DNA from: Rachycentron canadum
Taxonomy: Eukaryota > Chordata > Actinopteri > Carangiformes > Rachycentridae
Length of the DNA stretch: 64,000 bases
Direction: 5' to 3'
Assembly: GCA_038496675.1 (NCBI GenBank)
Contig: CM076653.1
Coordinates: 17,974,051-18,038,050, forward strand
Shown: piece by piece, positions 25,920-36,839 of the stretch
How positions within the stretch are numbered: position 1 is the stretch's first letter
Layout of the letters: the number at the start of each line of letters is the position of its first letter
The notes under the pieces: model-generated
Seen by the model: only the letters and a program-made list of their open reading frames with translations
Told to the model about the DNA's origin: nothing
Databases searched by the model: none
Program-made: the position numbers and the translations under genes

Positions 25920-26285
25920 TCGGTCCGGTTACTGTCTGGCTTAATGGAGCTAAACTATTATTACATCCATCGGCTGATTATGAACTGTCAAGGAAGTGAT
26001 TGCATAATCAGTATAATTAGGTAAAATCAACATGATAAATCATGATAACATGTATGCATGTTAATGAAACACAGTAACTGAAGCGCCCTTGTCTCTTCTT
26101 TTGTCTAATTCATACCTGTCCAACATTATTTATGACCCATGAGGTCCAGATACAGCCTCGTCTAATAATGCTCATAACCAATTATTTTTTCATAAGCTCT
26201 CTGTGACAGCACAGAAGATAAACTTAAATTACTGTCTCACAGTTGTTTACTTCTGCCAACCAGCCAAGCTGCAGAAAGCAGTCAC
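25920..26285. promoter_or_regulatory. Candidate conserved non-coding element
   Basis: Unique sequence with tgattgcataatcag, taattag (26014-26020), a 10-bp-spaced duplicate catgataa (26031 and 26041), tctaataatgc and caattatt. It ends where the old dispersed repeat begins. The regulatory role is inference only. Confidence 0.22.
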
Positions 26286-26501
26286 AATCTTCCCTTCCTG
26301 AGTTGCCAGAAATGTTTTTATAGAACATTAAATTGAAGTTGACCTATTAGATATCGTCACATCATTTCATCCTATTAGACATTTGTATTAAATTGTGCTA
26401 TAATTAGTGTATCGTGAGTGATGTGAGTGATGTGGTGATGTGATGGGAGGTCACAGTGACCTTGACTTTTGACCGTAGCCCACAAAATCTAATCTGTCCA
26501 T

Positions 26502-26509
26502 CTTTGAAT
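26502..26509. repeat. Target-site duplication, left copy (ctttgaat)
   Basis: This eight-base sequence is repeated at 26945-26952 on the other side of the LINE fragment. Removing the LINE and one copy restores the interrupted repeat (..catctttgaat|ccaaatgg..). Confidence 0.7.
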
Positions 26510-26944
26510 TTCTTTTAAGATGTTTGATGATCACCTTTAAAGCTCTCAATGTCCAGGCCCTACATTAAATTACAGATCTTATCCACCGGCACTTCTCGAT
26601 CTCTCACATCCTACGTGTCCCATGGCCACATTTATAACTAAAAAGGTGCCGGAGCTTTTGCAGTTGCTGCTACAAAACTATGGAACCAGTTGCCATTTCA
26701 CATCACGTGCTACTCCCATCTCTATTGTTAAATCTAGACTAAAGACACATTTTTATTCACTGGCCTTTTTAGCTTGCTAAACTTTTAGTTTGTGTAGTTG
26801 TGCATTTGCTCCTTTCTTGTTCTATTGTGTGTTTATACATTTCATTATATAGTATATTTATTCCTTGTTTTTATTGTTCTTTATACAGCATATTCTGTCT
26901 GCTTAATGCTGTGTAAGTGTGCTCTAAAAATAAAGTTGACTTGA
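26510..26944 (+). mobile_element. L2/Rex1-type LINE 3' end (5'-truncated insertion)
   Basis: The plus strand reads GAFAVAATKLWNQLPFH at 26651-26701 and IVKSRLKTHFYSLA at about 26724-26765. These match the C-terminal end of the reverse transcriptase ORF in CR1/L2/Rex1 LINEs (.AF.VAAP.LWN.LP and FK..LKTHLF). An earlier reading of TFKALN..AL matches the preceding motif. The 3' untranslated tail ends in an aaataaagttgacttgact type terminus, as usual for this group. The element is a short 5'-truncated copy with stop codons. It is flanked by the direct repeat ctttgaat (26502-26509 and 26945-26952), a target-site duplication. Confidence 0.8.
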
Positions 26945-26952
26945 CTTTGAAT
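26945..26952. repeat. Target-site duplication, right copy (ctttgaat)
   Basis: This is the right-hand partner of the eight-base duplication at 26502-26509, directly followed by the continuation of the host repeat. Confidence 0.7.
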
Positions 26953-28330
26953 CCAAATGGACATTTGTGCCAAACTTGATGAAATTCTCTCAAGTGGTTC
27001 CTGAGATTGCGTTTACGAGAATGGGACGGACAGATGACGGGAAGACATAATGCCTCTGACTGTCGCTGCTGCAGAGGAATTAAAAAAAAAACAACAAACA
27101 AACACTGGGATCAGTCAAGTGCAGCACGATTTACTGTCAGGCACCAGAATTTAATTTACCATGTTGTGCTGACATCATCAAAACTGTCCAATCGGTGAGC
27201 CTGTCTGTCAGTCCATGTAGCATCATGTTTATTCCTCTTTATTGATTAGTAATAAATCAGTGTGACCAAGATTTGAACCAAACAACAGGAGTAAACGTGA
27301 CTACTAATGTGACAGACATGAGGTAGTCGCATATCAGCACTGACTGTCCCTCTTCCACACTATATGAAACACATCACATGCACTGTAGCTACAGCTTCAC
27401 CCACCAGCGTATCACTCCTATCATTCTTGTAGTGACCTTTTCATATCCAGGATATCTGCTTCTTTACATTAAAATCCTAAATAAACTACAAATGTCTTGT
27501 ACCGAGCACCAGGGATGTCACAAAAAACACAAAAGATTTTGCAGACGACCTGTCGGCTGCGTTCAAAAGTCTTGTTTACGTACTTTCCCCTACACTCTGC
27601 CTCTCTCTAACCTTGACCCGAGCAGCCTGCTAACAGAATCACATCAGTAAAGTGAGCAGAGACACATTGCATTTATGAGTTCAAAATTAGTTTAGCTCAA
27701 ACTCATTTCATCATGTGTGGGAAGTCAGCTCCCTGAAGTGTACTTTCACCGCGGCAACCTACCCTCTGACACAGAAATAGACCTGCAGCAGACAGTGGGA
27801 TTCATCACAGGAATAAACCTCATCACAGCCACGTAATTAGAGTTAGTAGGCAGGAAGTGAGTTAGAGGAGCTGACCGTGGATTTGACACGGTGCAAGTTT
27901 CCCTGAGTAAGAAGTCCATGTCAACAGCTCAGAAGGTGCGTCACATTCAAACATCCACACACCCACATGCACGCAGTTGTTCTGTGTGCCAGGTTTATTA
28001 CCTGGCAGTAACTGGCAAATGTGATGACTGCTGGATAATCTAATAACTGGACATACGAACCTCATTAAATATTCCGGTGAATCCAATGAAAATATAGCAT
28101 AGGCTAATTATTATCACACACAAAGTGCAATTAATATCATAATATGAAAAGATGTTTATAATGAGTTTGTGGATATCTAGAGATTATTTCTTTGGCATTT
28201 TTCTGGATAAATATTTTGCCTAAAGTGTAGATAACAGATGGTTGTTGGTTTAAAGCCCTGGGAAAATGATTATGATACAATGTGGTAGATTGTGCGACAC
28301 AAACAGAACCCCACCCCTGATGTTATTTAC

Positions 28331-28527
28331 CTATGGTATAACCTCTCTTCAGTTCCCCACACCGGGGGCTGCGGCGCTGGGAGTTGGTGGTGTTGTTTTC
28401 CTGCACCGCGAGGACGGTGGTTGTCTTGGCAACAGGTGGAGCAGCCTTGTTGAGGGGCGAGGCTGGCACCAGAGTCGGGGAGAAACCTTGACTGGCAATA
28501 TCCACCGACTGAGACTTCTTCTTCAGT
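28331..28527 (-). CDS. oxr1: OXR1 internal coding exon (N-terminal region, upstream of LysM domain)
   Basis: This is a 197-nt exon on the minus strand. Its upstream flank reads as a pyrimidine-rich tract ending ctgcag (acceptor AG at 28528-28529). Its 3' edge is ATAG|gtaaat (donor GT at 28329-28330). It starts with the last base of a split codon, carries 65 open codons and ends with one base (G) of the next codon. The peptide opens LKKKSQSVDI and closes ELKRGYTI, with a Pro/Ala/Thr-rich, Ser/Asn-rich middle. Vertebrate OXR1 long isoforms have LKKKSQSVDI at the N-terminus, a variable Pro-rich linker, an NN..N.Q segment and an ELKR.YTID motif just before the LysM domain; all these anchors are here in order. 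The paralogue NCOA7 shares the ELKR.Y part but lacks SQSVDI, so OXR1 is preferred. OXR1 protects cells, especially neurons, from oxidative damage; its TLDc domain exons are not in this window. The antisense 169-residue reading (28266-28775 +) is a shadow. Confidence 0.88.
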
Positions 28528-29179
28528 CTGCAGGGGAGAAGCAGAACCACAGAAGCAGAACATGTTACCGTTATGTTGAGACAATTAAAAACCATCCTGT
28601 GCGTCAGTGCTGTTGTAGATACATAGTGGAAAAGGAACCGTATGACCTTCACTGTTTAACGGCTGGTGAATCAAAGCATATTTGCATCCGAGGCTGTTGG
28701 TGTCAATGTGCTGTGTCACAGAAGGATGCAAGACAATTTTTGCAGCGGCAGGATAGTTGGGGGGTGGATCAATAGACTAATCACATCCTTATTAAGAGTG
28801 AATTTATTAGCATCACTCTTCCCACCCAGTGCAGAGACGGCTCCACAGAGGGAAACAGATGAAGCAGGGGAATACAGGAGGGTAGACGGAGATCAGAGTT
28901 ACAGTCAGACCTTGGCGGAGACATAAATCTCAGTGAGTAACAACCTGAAGAACAAACACTGGAGCAGTCTGTGGTGATGGAAAAGCTTTTATTTCATCCG
29001 GTCTAGAAAACTGACTTCCTGTTTCATCCTGGTTGTCTTTGCTGCTGCAAACCTGAAAACCAGGCTTTCACTTTACTTTACTTTAAGTTAAGACGCTTTT
29101 TTTTCACCGTTTTTGTTGTCTGAATTTTTCTGCAATAACCACACAGTGTATTCATTGTATTATCTACATACACTCCTGA

Positions 29180-29360
29180 GCTACAGCGGAGGAGGTAAAG
29201 TGGGTCATTCACTGAGGTCAGTGGTTCAAACCTCAGCTCTTCCAGTGTGAGTGTGTGTTTATGGTAGAAAAGCGTAGGTGCATGGGTGAATGTGGCTTTC
29301 ATTGTAAAGTGCTTTGAGCGGTCAGTAAGTCTGGAGAAATGCTATACAAGTGCATTTGTC
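29180..29360 (+). repeat. Degraded dispersed repeat (gctttgag..ctatacaagt tail)
   Basis: tcactgaggtcagtggttca, gggtgaatgtggctttcatt, gtaaagtgctttgagcggtc and aatgctatacaagtgcattt are the ordered landmarks of a very common fish dispersed repeat whose 3' end reads ..gctttgagtggtc...gctatataagtgca. The usual central part is deleted. Confidence 0.6.
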
Positions 29361-30825
29361 ATACATTCAACAATTAACCCTCTGTTTAGTAGTTTTCATT
29401 TCTGGTGGCAGATGATACACAACAGCAAATGTCTGCTGCAGCAAAGATGTTTCTTACACTTTCTCTTTGGAATAAAAGGCTTTAGAAGTAGACTGCTTAT
29501 GTAAAAAACATCAAAGGGTACTGGCAGGCTGCTGAAGGTCAAATCAAATCTGCCTAAAGCAACAAGCCAAAGCCTGTTAAAAGGGTTACAAGATCCAGGG
29601 CTTGGATTTGCAACATTTCTAAATGAGTTCACTGGGCTAATCTGAACAGGTAATCCCAAAACACTCAGCAGTAGGTCTATCCACCTACGTACTGTACACC
29701 AAGACATGTTTGTAGGCAAAATGTACTCAGATACAAAAACATCACTACAGAAAGTAGCTATAAAAAAAATACTTGGACACTCCAGTAAAAACTTGGAGTA
29801 AAACAAAGTAAAAAATGGCTCATGAAATGTTATCTATCTATAGTCTGCAAAAGTCCTGAAACAGCAATACGAGATTCCCAGAACTGGGCTCCTTCGCACA
29901 CACTCTCAATCATTCCAGCAAAACTGCTGAAGCGAACAGAATCTTTCTGGCCATTTCACCCAAGTGCCCATCCCCTGATGGTCCACAGCAGCACACATGA
30001 CATAGTGTCTAACTGCCTAATGAAAATGCATAATCTCAATGGAAATGCTGTCCATCACAGTGTGTGTATATTTGTGTGTGTTCTTTCTGAATCGAACACA
30101 TCCAAACGGTGAGGAGCGAGGGGGGCTGAACAGAGCAGGCTGAGCTATGAATAAACACAAGGAGAAATAATTCACAGAAATGCTCCCTTAAGTCTATTCA
30201 GTTAAAAAAAAAACAACACATGCTCAGTAACTATTTCCACAAATTGCACCCACTAACACACACACAAAAAAACAGCTCCTAATAGACTTTTTTTAAAAAC
30301 TACTGATTTCGCCTCCTTACATTTTATCTTCTCTTTACAGATTTACACACAACAGAAGTTTTCAGAGCTCAACGAAGGCAGACAAAGTTAGCTGGATATG
30401 CCAGATTGTGCTAATGACTATTTTGAGGAAGCTGTTTGTTTGGATGGCACATAATGAGGTTGGAGAATGAGTGAGAAGTAGAGACCTGCTGCTGCTGTTA
30501 ATGGCTGCGAAGGACAAGAGAGAAAGACAGACAGAGAGACAGAGATAGAGGGAGTGTCAAGCTGTATGAAGTCTATCTCCACTCCCTTAGGACTTAGTAC
30601 TAATTACTGTCTCATCAGTAGAGGAGAAGCCCCTCTTCTAGCTCCGGTTCACTGAGCTACAAGGCCAAACGCTATCAAAACAGAATGTGTGTGTGTCTGT
30701 CTGTCTGTCTGTGATCAAATGAGAAGGAAGAGACAGAATCAATGTGTTTGTCTCACAAAGAAAGATGGAAACAGAAATGGGCAAACAGAAAGACAATATG
30801 TGTGTTTGAATGTGTAAGCAGTAAA

Positions 30826-30828
<3 letters not shown>

Positions 30829-30857
<29 letters not shown>
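30829..30857 (+). repeat. (GT)14 microsatellite
   Basis: GT dinucleotide, preceded by a short (TGTC)n run at about 30695-30711. Confidence 0.95.
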
Positions 30858-30858
<1 letters not shown>

Positions 30859-31612
30859 ATACAGTTCATTAATTTTTTTTTTTTTTATAGCATGATAGCA
30901 GAGTTCGATTGCATGCCAATTTATTTATGAAGCCCATCTTCACATGCACGTCTTGTTTGGCGTGAAAAATGCAGTAGAGTCGAGATTCAATTTATTAACA
31001 TTGAAGCAGTCACAGCAAAATGAGACAACACAGCACAACAAAGAAGATCAGCATCTAGAAAGATCAATTTATCTTTTATGACCCATCATTTCTAAACAAC
31101 ACTAATGTACCAACCAAAAATCACTTTTTTCAAGGCTCAACTGAAGGACGTCAACAATTATTGCAGATGTTTACCTTGTATCACATGCACTTGATTCATC
31201 TGAAGAGCTGCAGTCAGGACTTCAGTACAGTAAGTCAAGTTTGAAACCAGTCCAAGTTCAAGCAGCTTCAGAGGCAAGACTAAGTCAAGATTGAGACCAA
31301 ATGAGTCAATATTCTTCATTATACTGTCTGACTGATGTTCAAATGAACCATGACACAAGATACAGAACATAAAGTCTGGGCTGCAGAGCTAATGTACTCC
31401 TGCCTCTTTGAATGTTTTCATGCTTGTATGTTGCTCAGTTTAACTTCAGTCACTCAGTCCAGTCCTTTGAATATATATTTGGATACATTCAAATGTGGTA
31501 GGCATAAGAAACAACATACATCAGATCAAATAATCCAATTATATCCAGGTGGTGTATTTCAGTATTTCCAATTATCTACCAAAAATACATTTAATTTATG
31601 CTAAGAGATATT

Positions 31613-31634
31613 AAAAAAAAAAAAAAAAAAAAAA
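31613..31634 (+). repeat. A22 homopolymer
   Basis: Twenty-two A residues. Confidence 0.9.
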
Positions 31635-34599
31635 GGCATAAATGACAGATTCAAAATAGGTTTGTCAACACCAAAAACTATAAATAGGCAACTAACTACT
31701 TACTGAGACCAGTGAAAACACCCAGGAGACTCAGGCACTGTAGGTCAGGTCATACAGTGACCATGCCTACACTGGTGTAACTGCCTCCATGTTGTCTGTT
31801 AACTATTGTCTAAAACCAGACATATATTTTTCATTAATGTTGCTTTGATATCCAAAAAAATATTTACACAAATTCTTCTACTGCAAAAAGCATTGTTCAA
31901 TATAATATAACACCTGATACCTCTGTGTAATATAGGGTAATGGTTTTATAAAGGGGGTGGTCTTTGTTAGTTTGCTAACTAGTGATTTTAACTGGGTTTA
32001 TAACAGTGTTTACAAGGAAACCGTTTGCCTGGTTTGTGAAGCCAGTGCTAACAGTTACAGTGATCACTGAAGTAAACTGGTGCTGACGTGCGACAGTGGC
32101 TCAGCGCTGTAGCCTGGTGGGACTGAGGGACTGTTTTGTCCAGTAATGCTCGGTTTACTTTAGCTTGTAGCAGTACGGCTACAGTTGTGTCAACTTTTTC
32201 TGCTGTACACTGGTCACCGTGTCCTGGTCTGTGAATGTGATCACCTGTGTGGGCTGATCTTGCCCCAATCCTGCAAGATTCATCCCATCATGTTGCGTTG
32301 GGGGACGCCGAGACCATTGTTGCCAAAGGCATGTTTTTCCCTCAACCTTTACTTGTGGAGGTAGGCGCCACTGCATGTGAATGATGTGCTGCAGAGACAC
32401 ATGCAGTTTAGAGGGGTAACCCAGGTTATTTTCTATAGCTACAGTTGGCAGATATCCTCTAAATGCCTCACATGCAGGCAGTTGGTATGTGCTAGCTAGC
32501 GGCTGCACACAGAGAAGTCAACTCAGACAGGTTTGTGTCCAAAACCTATTTAGTTAGAAAGTAAGGTTTTTATGCAAGATTGGCTCTGCAGTGAACAGTC
32601 CCCAACGGACAGGAGAATAAGAAAATACAACAAAATGACTAGCCTTATATTCAAATGAAATGTAGAAAGAATGTTATTACAATTCCTGTCCTGCACACTC
32701 CCATTCAGTCAACTCCATTAGGCACCACCTACAACTGATGTGTGGTCAGTATAATCCTCTCTTACGTACATCCTAACTATAAAAAACATGTAACTGCGAT
32801 TAGAGTCAGGACTCAGGTAATGTAACAATGCTGGGCTCCTACCTTACAATCTTTTAGAGTCTTCACTAGTTTCCATTTCACACTGCTCTTGATGGAAAAA
32901 ACAATAATTACTATCCTTTATCTGACTTAACATGAAGCCAAAACAAGCACATTTTGCACAAAATGACTCAAATCTGCTACAATTTGCACAATTCAAATTA
33001 AATAGCATGGTTGGCGTGATTGGAAACCTCAGGTGTCAAACTGTGCAAGCCAAATTACTCACAGTTGCACAGTCAATCTGAATTACTTTAAGTGTGATTG
33101 CTTTGCATGGCTCAAAAAACACAGCAGCACCAGGACTCCACAGCAGCAGATGTTATGTGTACTGTATGTGTGGTGGACTCCCTCTTGTCTCGCTGTGCAT
33201 CAAGCTAAATATGGAGTGTGAGATGTTAGGACAGAGAGGAAGCATGCAGAAGGTTAAGGGTTGTCCTGGCAGATGGTAAAGCATATAATGATTAAATGAG
33301 CATCCTTGTTTTGCTGACAGCTACTATCGCTTGGTCGCGTGGCTCATTTTATGTCGAGCAGTTTCGTAACCTAAATGATACCTCCACAAACAACGAGAAA
33401 TAGGCCTCGGTGGAAAGTTGTAGTAAGATTAAGAGGGTTTTCCTCTCACACCAGTGAGGAATTGGCTCCTCGTGACACACTGGTTTAACATTGGGGTGTT
33501 TCTTTTTTTGAGTAAATAGGCTTTGTCCTGAGCCGTGATTCCACCAATCGTCATCTCTTCTGCAAGCAAAGCGCACGACAGCATCAGAGAGCGGTGCATG
33601 TCTACACAGCCACCAGTTCTGACTGATTCCCGTCTATGGGCAAATGCTTACACAAACATCAACAGACAGAGGGAAAAATTAAGGCAAACAGACGCAGAGC
33701 CATTCTGTTTTCTACCCCGCTGTTGTGATCTGACCTGGGCCAGGAGGCAGCGGTATATTTGCAGCCCTGCCAAACTGGCATCACTAAGATTATCCGACTC
33801 TACAGGGATCCACGTGGTCTGGCAAAGGATGCATAAACAACAGGAAATTTGGGGCTAAGTCAAAACATGCTTATCGCTCCCCTACTAAGAGGGATTAGAC
33901 CTAGAAAAAAGGGGAGTGCGATTGCATTGCCTTCCATTTCTTCTCTTTGCTTCGCTTCCCGCTCCTTGCCTTGCAGCTACAACATAACAGTTCTTTTTTT
34001 CAGGGGATCTGTGTTTACATATAGCAGATAGGGTGCTGTGCTATATAAAGCCCGCAGGCTGGGTTGACGTCATACTCTGTTACAATGCTGGCAGCACAAT
34101 GACCCATCTGACAGTAATGATGCCTGAGAGTTCCAATACTCCGAATGCTGCTTATGTAACTTAGGAAGAAAGACGAAGGTAAAATTATATCACATTTACT
34201 TATTGCACAGCAGCCCAGTTTAATGAAAACATAAGAGATGCCACGGTGGTGCTCAAGTTCCCTTCAGAAGAAGAAATGTAAGAGATCAGTGACTGATCTT
34301 AATGGAGTATTTGCCCGGCATTCAAGGTGGCCAGGTGAACATATGTTTACCCTCCCCCTAAAACTGCAGGAACAACGCTGCACCCTCCAACAGTTTCATT
34401 CAAAAAAATGACAATACCTGTACCAATACTGTGTAATCAAAGAAGTGAAGATGGTTACTAATCTGAGCAAGTTTTCAGTTTTCGAATGTCAGTTTGTTAC
34501 TGTTTGAAAAGGAGCACAAGGCTTTCGGCTCCTGCGGTCTGCGAGGCAGGCAATCATAGAAAAACAATTGGACAACTGTGGACTGGCTTAAACCTAATA

Positions 34600-35110
34600 A
34601 GGATGAGTCAGTTGCCGTCGAGGCTGTCAGACTGAAACTGTGCTCCAGATACTGATACACAGAAAGAGGAAGAGGGTAACAACAACCTGTGGCCATGCAT
34701 GTTAATGAGGCCCCCTGTTGCATCCGGAAGCCTAATGAAATATGGCTGGACCTCGCCGCTCTCTGCTCCGCTGTTGGACACCTCCGCATAATGATTACGC
34801 TCATATGCCCTCGCTAAATGCCAGAGCAGCAATTCTGTGTCAAAGGCCTGTGTGGCAATCTTGACCAAAGAGGCTTTAAACTTTCCTCTACCGCATCTGT
34901 ATCAAAGTGGAGAGAGTAGCAGCTAAAGGCCAGCCACAAAACACATAAAAAGTCAAATGAACTGAAAAGTGATAACCTGCGCTGGTTCTTGAATTTACTG
35001 GAAAAACAACCAAGCATTTGTCATTTCGAGCTTGAATGCTCTATTTGAAATCATCTGCTAAGTGCCGGTCCCTAAGCTGAAGTTGAACAATGCATTCAAA
35101 GTGAAACCCA
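34600..35110. promoter_or_regulatory. Candidate conserved non-coding element
   Basis: About 500 bp of unique, repeat-free DNA with catgcatgttaatgag, gcctaatgaaatatgg and gcataatgattacgctcata. Overlapping minus-strand ORFs of 67-109 codons lack splice signals. Only composition and motif density point to function. Confidence 0.2.
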
Positions 35111-35290
35111 CTCCTGTCTCTTATTAGTTATGTAACATTTCAGACAGATAATGTGATAAATGTGAGACGTACTGTTTCCTTGCTGAGTGGGTGTCCATTT
35201 TGCATTACCTTCTCAGTTGAATATTTGGTTTGATGTCATTTTTATTCTTGACACGTCTCCTGCTCAGCAAGTGCTTGTTTTTTTCCAAGC

Positions 35291-35317
<27 letters not shown>
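35291..35317 (+). repeat. T27 homopolymer
   Basis: Twenty-seven T residues. Confidence 0.95.
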
Positions 35318-35321
<4 letters not shown>

Positions 35322-35814
35322 CTTTGAGACCCATAACAATCTTTTTTGTTGGCCTCCCCACAAAGCAGAAAAACCTTTTTTACTTCTACTTTTGATGTAG
35401 CCAGTATAATTTTCTAATACTAATATATTTATACCTATTGTATATCAATAACAGGCCAAGCCCTTAATGCACACCCTGTATTATTGTCTATTTTTATCAT
35501 TTAACTGTATATCCAATTCAATAAATAGACTATGGCTTATACTTTAGTATAATTTTAAAAGGTCTTTTTCTTTGAAACAATTTCCCCTTTAAACCTCTTT
35601 GATACTTTCATTATACTGATGGAAGCCAAAAGGTGAAGTATTTAAAATAGGAAAAGAGCCAATTTAGCCCTCAGTCCACAGAATAATTAGAGAAATGTGC
35701 AGCAGAACAATGTTTTTTCTTCTTTCCTACCCATTAGTCATGTTACTCCAAGGCATCATTACTGTCAGGAGGGTCATTGTTCTGTCAGAACTGAAATACA
35801 CCACCTGGATATAA

Positions 35815-36025
35815 ATTTCAAACTATCTCCACCTCAACCAACTACAACTTTGAAACGCTTATGTCTAATTTAATGTCACAGTTGCGATTTCTCTGCAGAC
35901 CAAGTACTTCCACTTGTAATATTCAAATAATACTTTTGAACTTTTATGCCAGTAGGATTTTGAACTCACCTGTCGTGGAGTATTTGCTACTTCAGTACAC
36001 GATCAGAATAGCTCTTCCACCATTG
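35815..36025 (+). repeat. Degraded dispersed repeat ending agctcttccaccattg
   Basis: ctccacctcaaccaactaca, tacttttgaacttttatgcc, tatttgctacttcagtacac and gatcagaatagctcttccac keep the order of a widespread teleost repeat with a terminus like gatctgaatacttcttccac. No coding content. Confidence 0.5.
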
Positions 36026-36128
36026 TAAAACCTGTGCTTGCCTGGATCCCCCAGACACGAGTTTGCACCCTTAAAAACAATACCAGATGAAGACACCAGC
36101 ACACACAATGCCTCACCACCCAACCAGC

Positions 36129-36215
36129 CCTAGAGCTACAACTAACGATTTCTCTATCAGTTAGCAGTATCTGCCAACGGCTCCATTTTGATCAAAAACC
36201 GGTCTATAAATCAAC
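36129..36215 (+). repeat. Degraded dispersed repeat (gctgcaactaacgatt type)
   Basis: agagctacaactaacgattt and accggtctataaatc resemble the beginning of a fish repeat that usually reads gggctgcaactaacgatta...ggtctataaaatgtc. Short and diverged. Confidence 0.4.
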
Positions 36216-36516
36216 AGTTCAGCTCATAAGCACACATCTGGGGGAAAGGCTGCTATTCATTTTCTAATGTATCAATATCACACAGAAACACCCCTCAGCC
36301 ACGGCCTTTCACTTGACTAACAGAGGAATTATCTTAGCTGACACAAGGCGAGCAGGGAAAAAGGGGGAAAAGACTGCTTCATTATGTGTCTGGCTGACTC
36401 CAGGGCATGTATTTCTCCCTCACTTTCTCGCTCTCTGTGCATCACTCAAGCAGCAAATACAGACACATACAGGAAAAAAAAAAGCATGCACTCTTTGTCC
36501 ACCATCTTGGCAACAA

Positions 36517-36543
36517 ACACACACACACACACACACACACACA
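36517..36543 (+). repeat. (AC)13 microsatellite
   Basis: AC dinucleotide about 90 bp beyond the low-coordinate end of the candidate exon at 36634-36839. Confidence 0.9.
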
Positions 36544-36633
36544 TCATCAGAGTCAGCCGCTCAATCATACAGAGCCTTCAGCATTTGATTCAGTGACTAT
36601 CTGCAGGGTACTTGGGACTGTTACTGCTGTTAC

Positions 36634-36839
36634 TGCAGTCTTTCACTGCCCTCCTCCTCCTCCTCGTTGCTAGACTCAGTCCTGCTCTTGCGCTCCCATT
36701 TGCCGAGCAGCCGTGACAATTGGGGACATGATTGGTCAGAGGCGGAGGTAGTGGATGCCACGTCATGCAACTGTGGCTTGTGGTGGTGCAGAAATCCGAT
36801 GTGAGTATTGGCAGTTTTCAGCAGCGGGTGGAGTATCAT
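36634..36839 (-). CDS. Candidate upstream (first) coding exon, possibly of OXR1
   Basis: This minus-strand reading of 68 codons plus two bases starts at an ATG (plus-strand cat at 36837-36839) with A at -3. The peptide starts MILHPLLKTANTHIGF, passes LSRLLGKWERKSRTESS and ends in an acidic run (five Glu) then GSERL. Codons in the last 30 positions favour G/C in the third base, and about ten CpGs fall in 240 bp, unlike surrounding sequence. If it is cut at CTGCA|gtaaca it leaves two bases. These join the single leading A of the exon at 28331-28527 to give CAA (Gln) and keep frame into LKKKSQSVDI. Against it: that donor is weak (A at -1, C at +5), an in-frame TAA follows at once, and I do not recognise the peptide as a known OXR1 N-terminus. 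It could be a lineage-specific first exon, an exon of another transcript, or chance. Confidence 0.4.

Larger units (their letters stand above)
26290..27092 (+). repeat. Older teleost dispersed repeat, interrupted by a LINE
   Basis: The left part contains gaggtcacagtgaccttgac followed by a ttttgacc block and cacaaaatctaatctgtcca. The right part contains ggacatttgtgccaaacttg, cgagaatgggacggacagat and cataatgcctctgactgtcg, and ends in an A-rich tail at about 27092. Together these make one common fish dispersed repeat, which I recognise by its gaccttgacctttgacc and gagaatgggacgga segments. The two parts read continuously once the LINE piece at 26510-26944 and one 8-bp target duplication are removed. 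The left boundary is approximate. Confidence 0.7.
6961..28330 (-). other. Large OXR1 intron between the two alternative N-terminal exons
   Basis: Roughly 21 kb with no supported exon on either strand. It contains the simple repeats, SINE, MITE, nested LINE and polypyrimidine tract listed separately. Between these lie moderately GC, non-repetitive stretches (for example 10200-10600, 13140-13600, 17240-17760, 22980-23330, 24780-25020 and 25920-26280) with the look of unique, possibly conserved non-coding DNA. All ORFs of 60-100 codons here lack both splice signals and recognisable domains. Confidence 0.5.
28528..36633 (-). other. Non-coding stretch upstream of the 28.5 kb exon
   Basis: This would be an 8.1 kb intron if the 36.6 kb candidate exon is real, otherwise intron or 5' flank. 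It holds dispersed repeats at about 29180-29360, 35815-36025 and 36129-36215, GT14 at 30829-30857, A22 at 31613-31634, T27 at 35291-35317 and CA at 36517-36543. An open reading of 110 codons at 32179-32508 (-) has no recognisable domain or splice sites. Confidence 0.45.

Noticed and set aside
1..28330. Search for the OXR1 LysM and TLDc exons on the minus strand
   Set aside because: No reading with the LysM (..Y.V...D.L..IA..F) or TLDc signatures was found, so these exons must lie beyond the left edge.
28266..28775. Plus-strand ORF of 169 codons
   Set aside because: It is antisense to the well-supported OXR1 exon. It lacks recognisable motifs and owes its length to the exon's composition.
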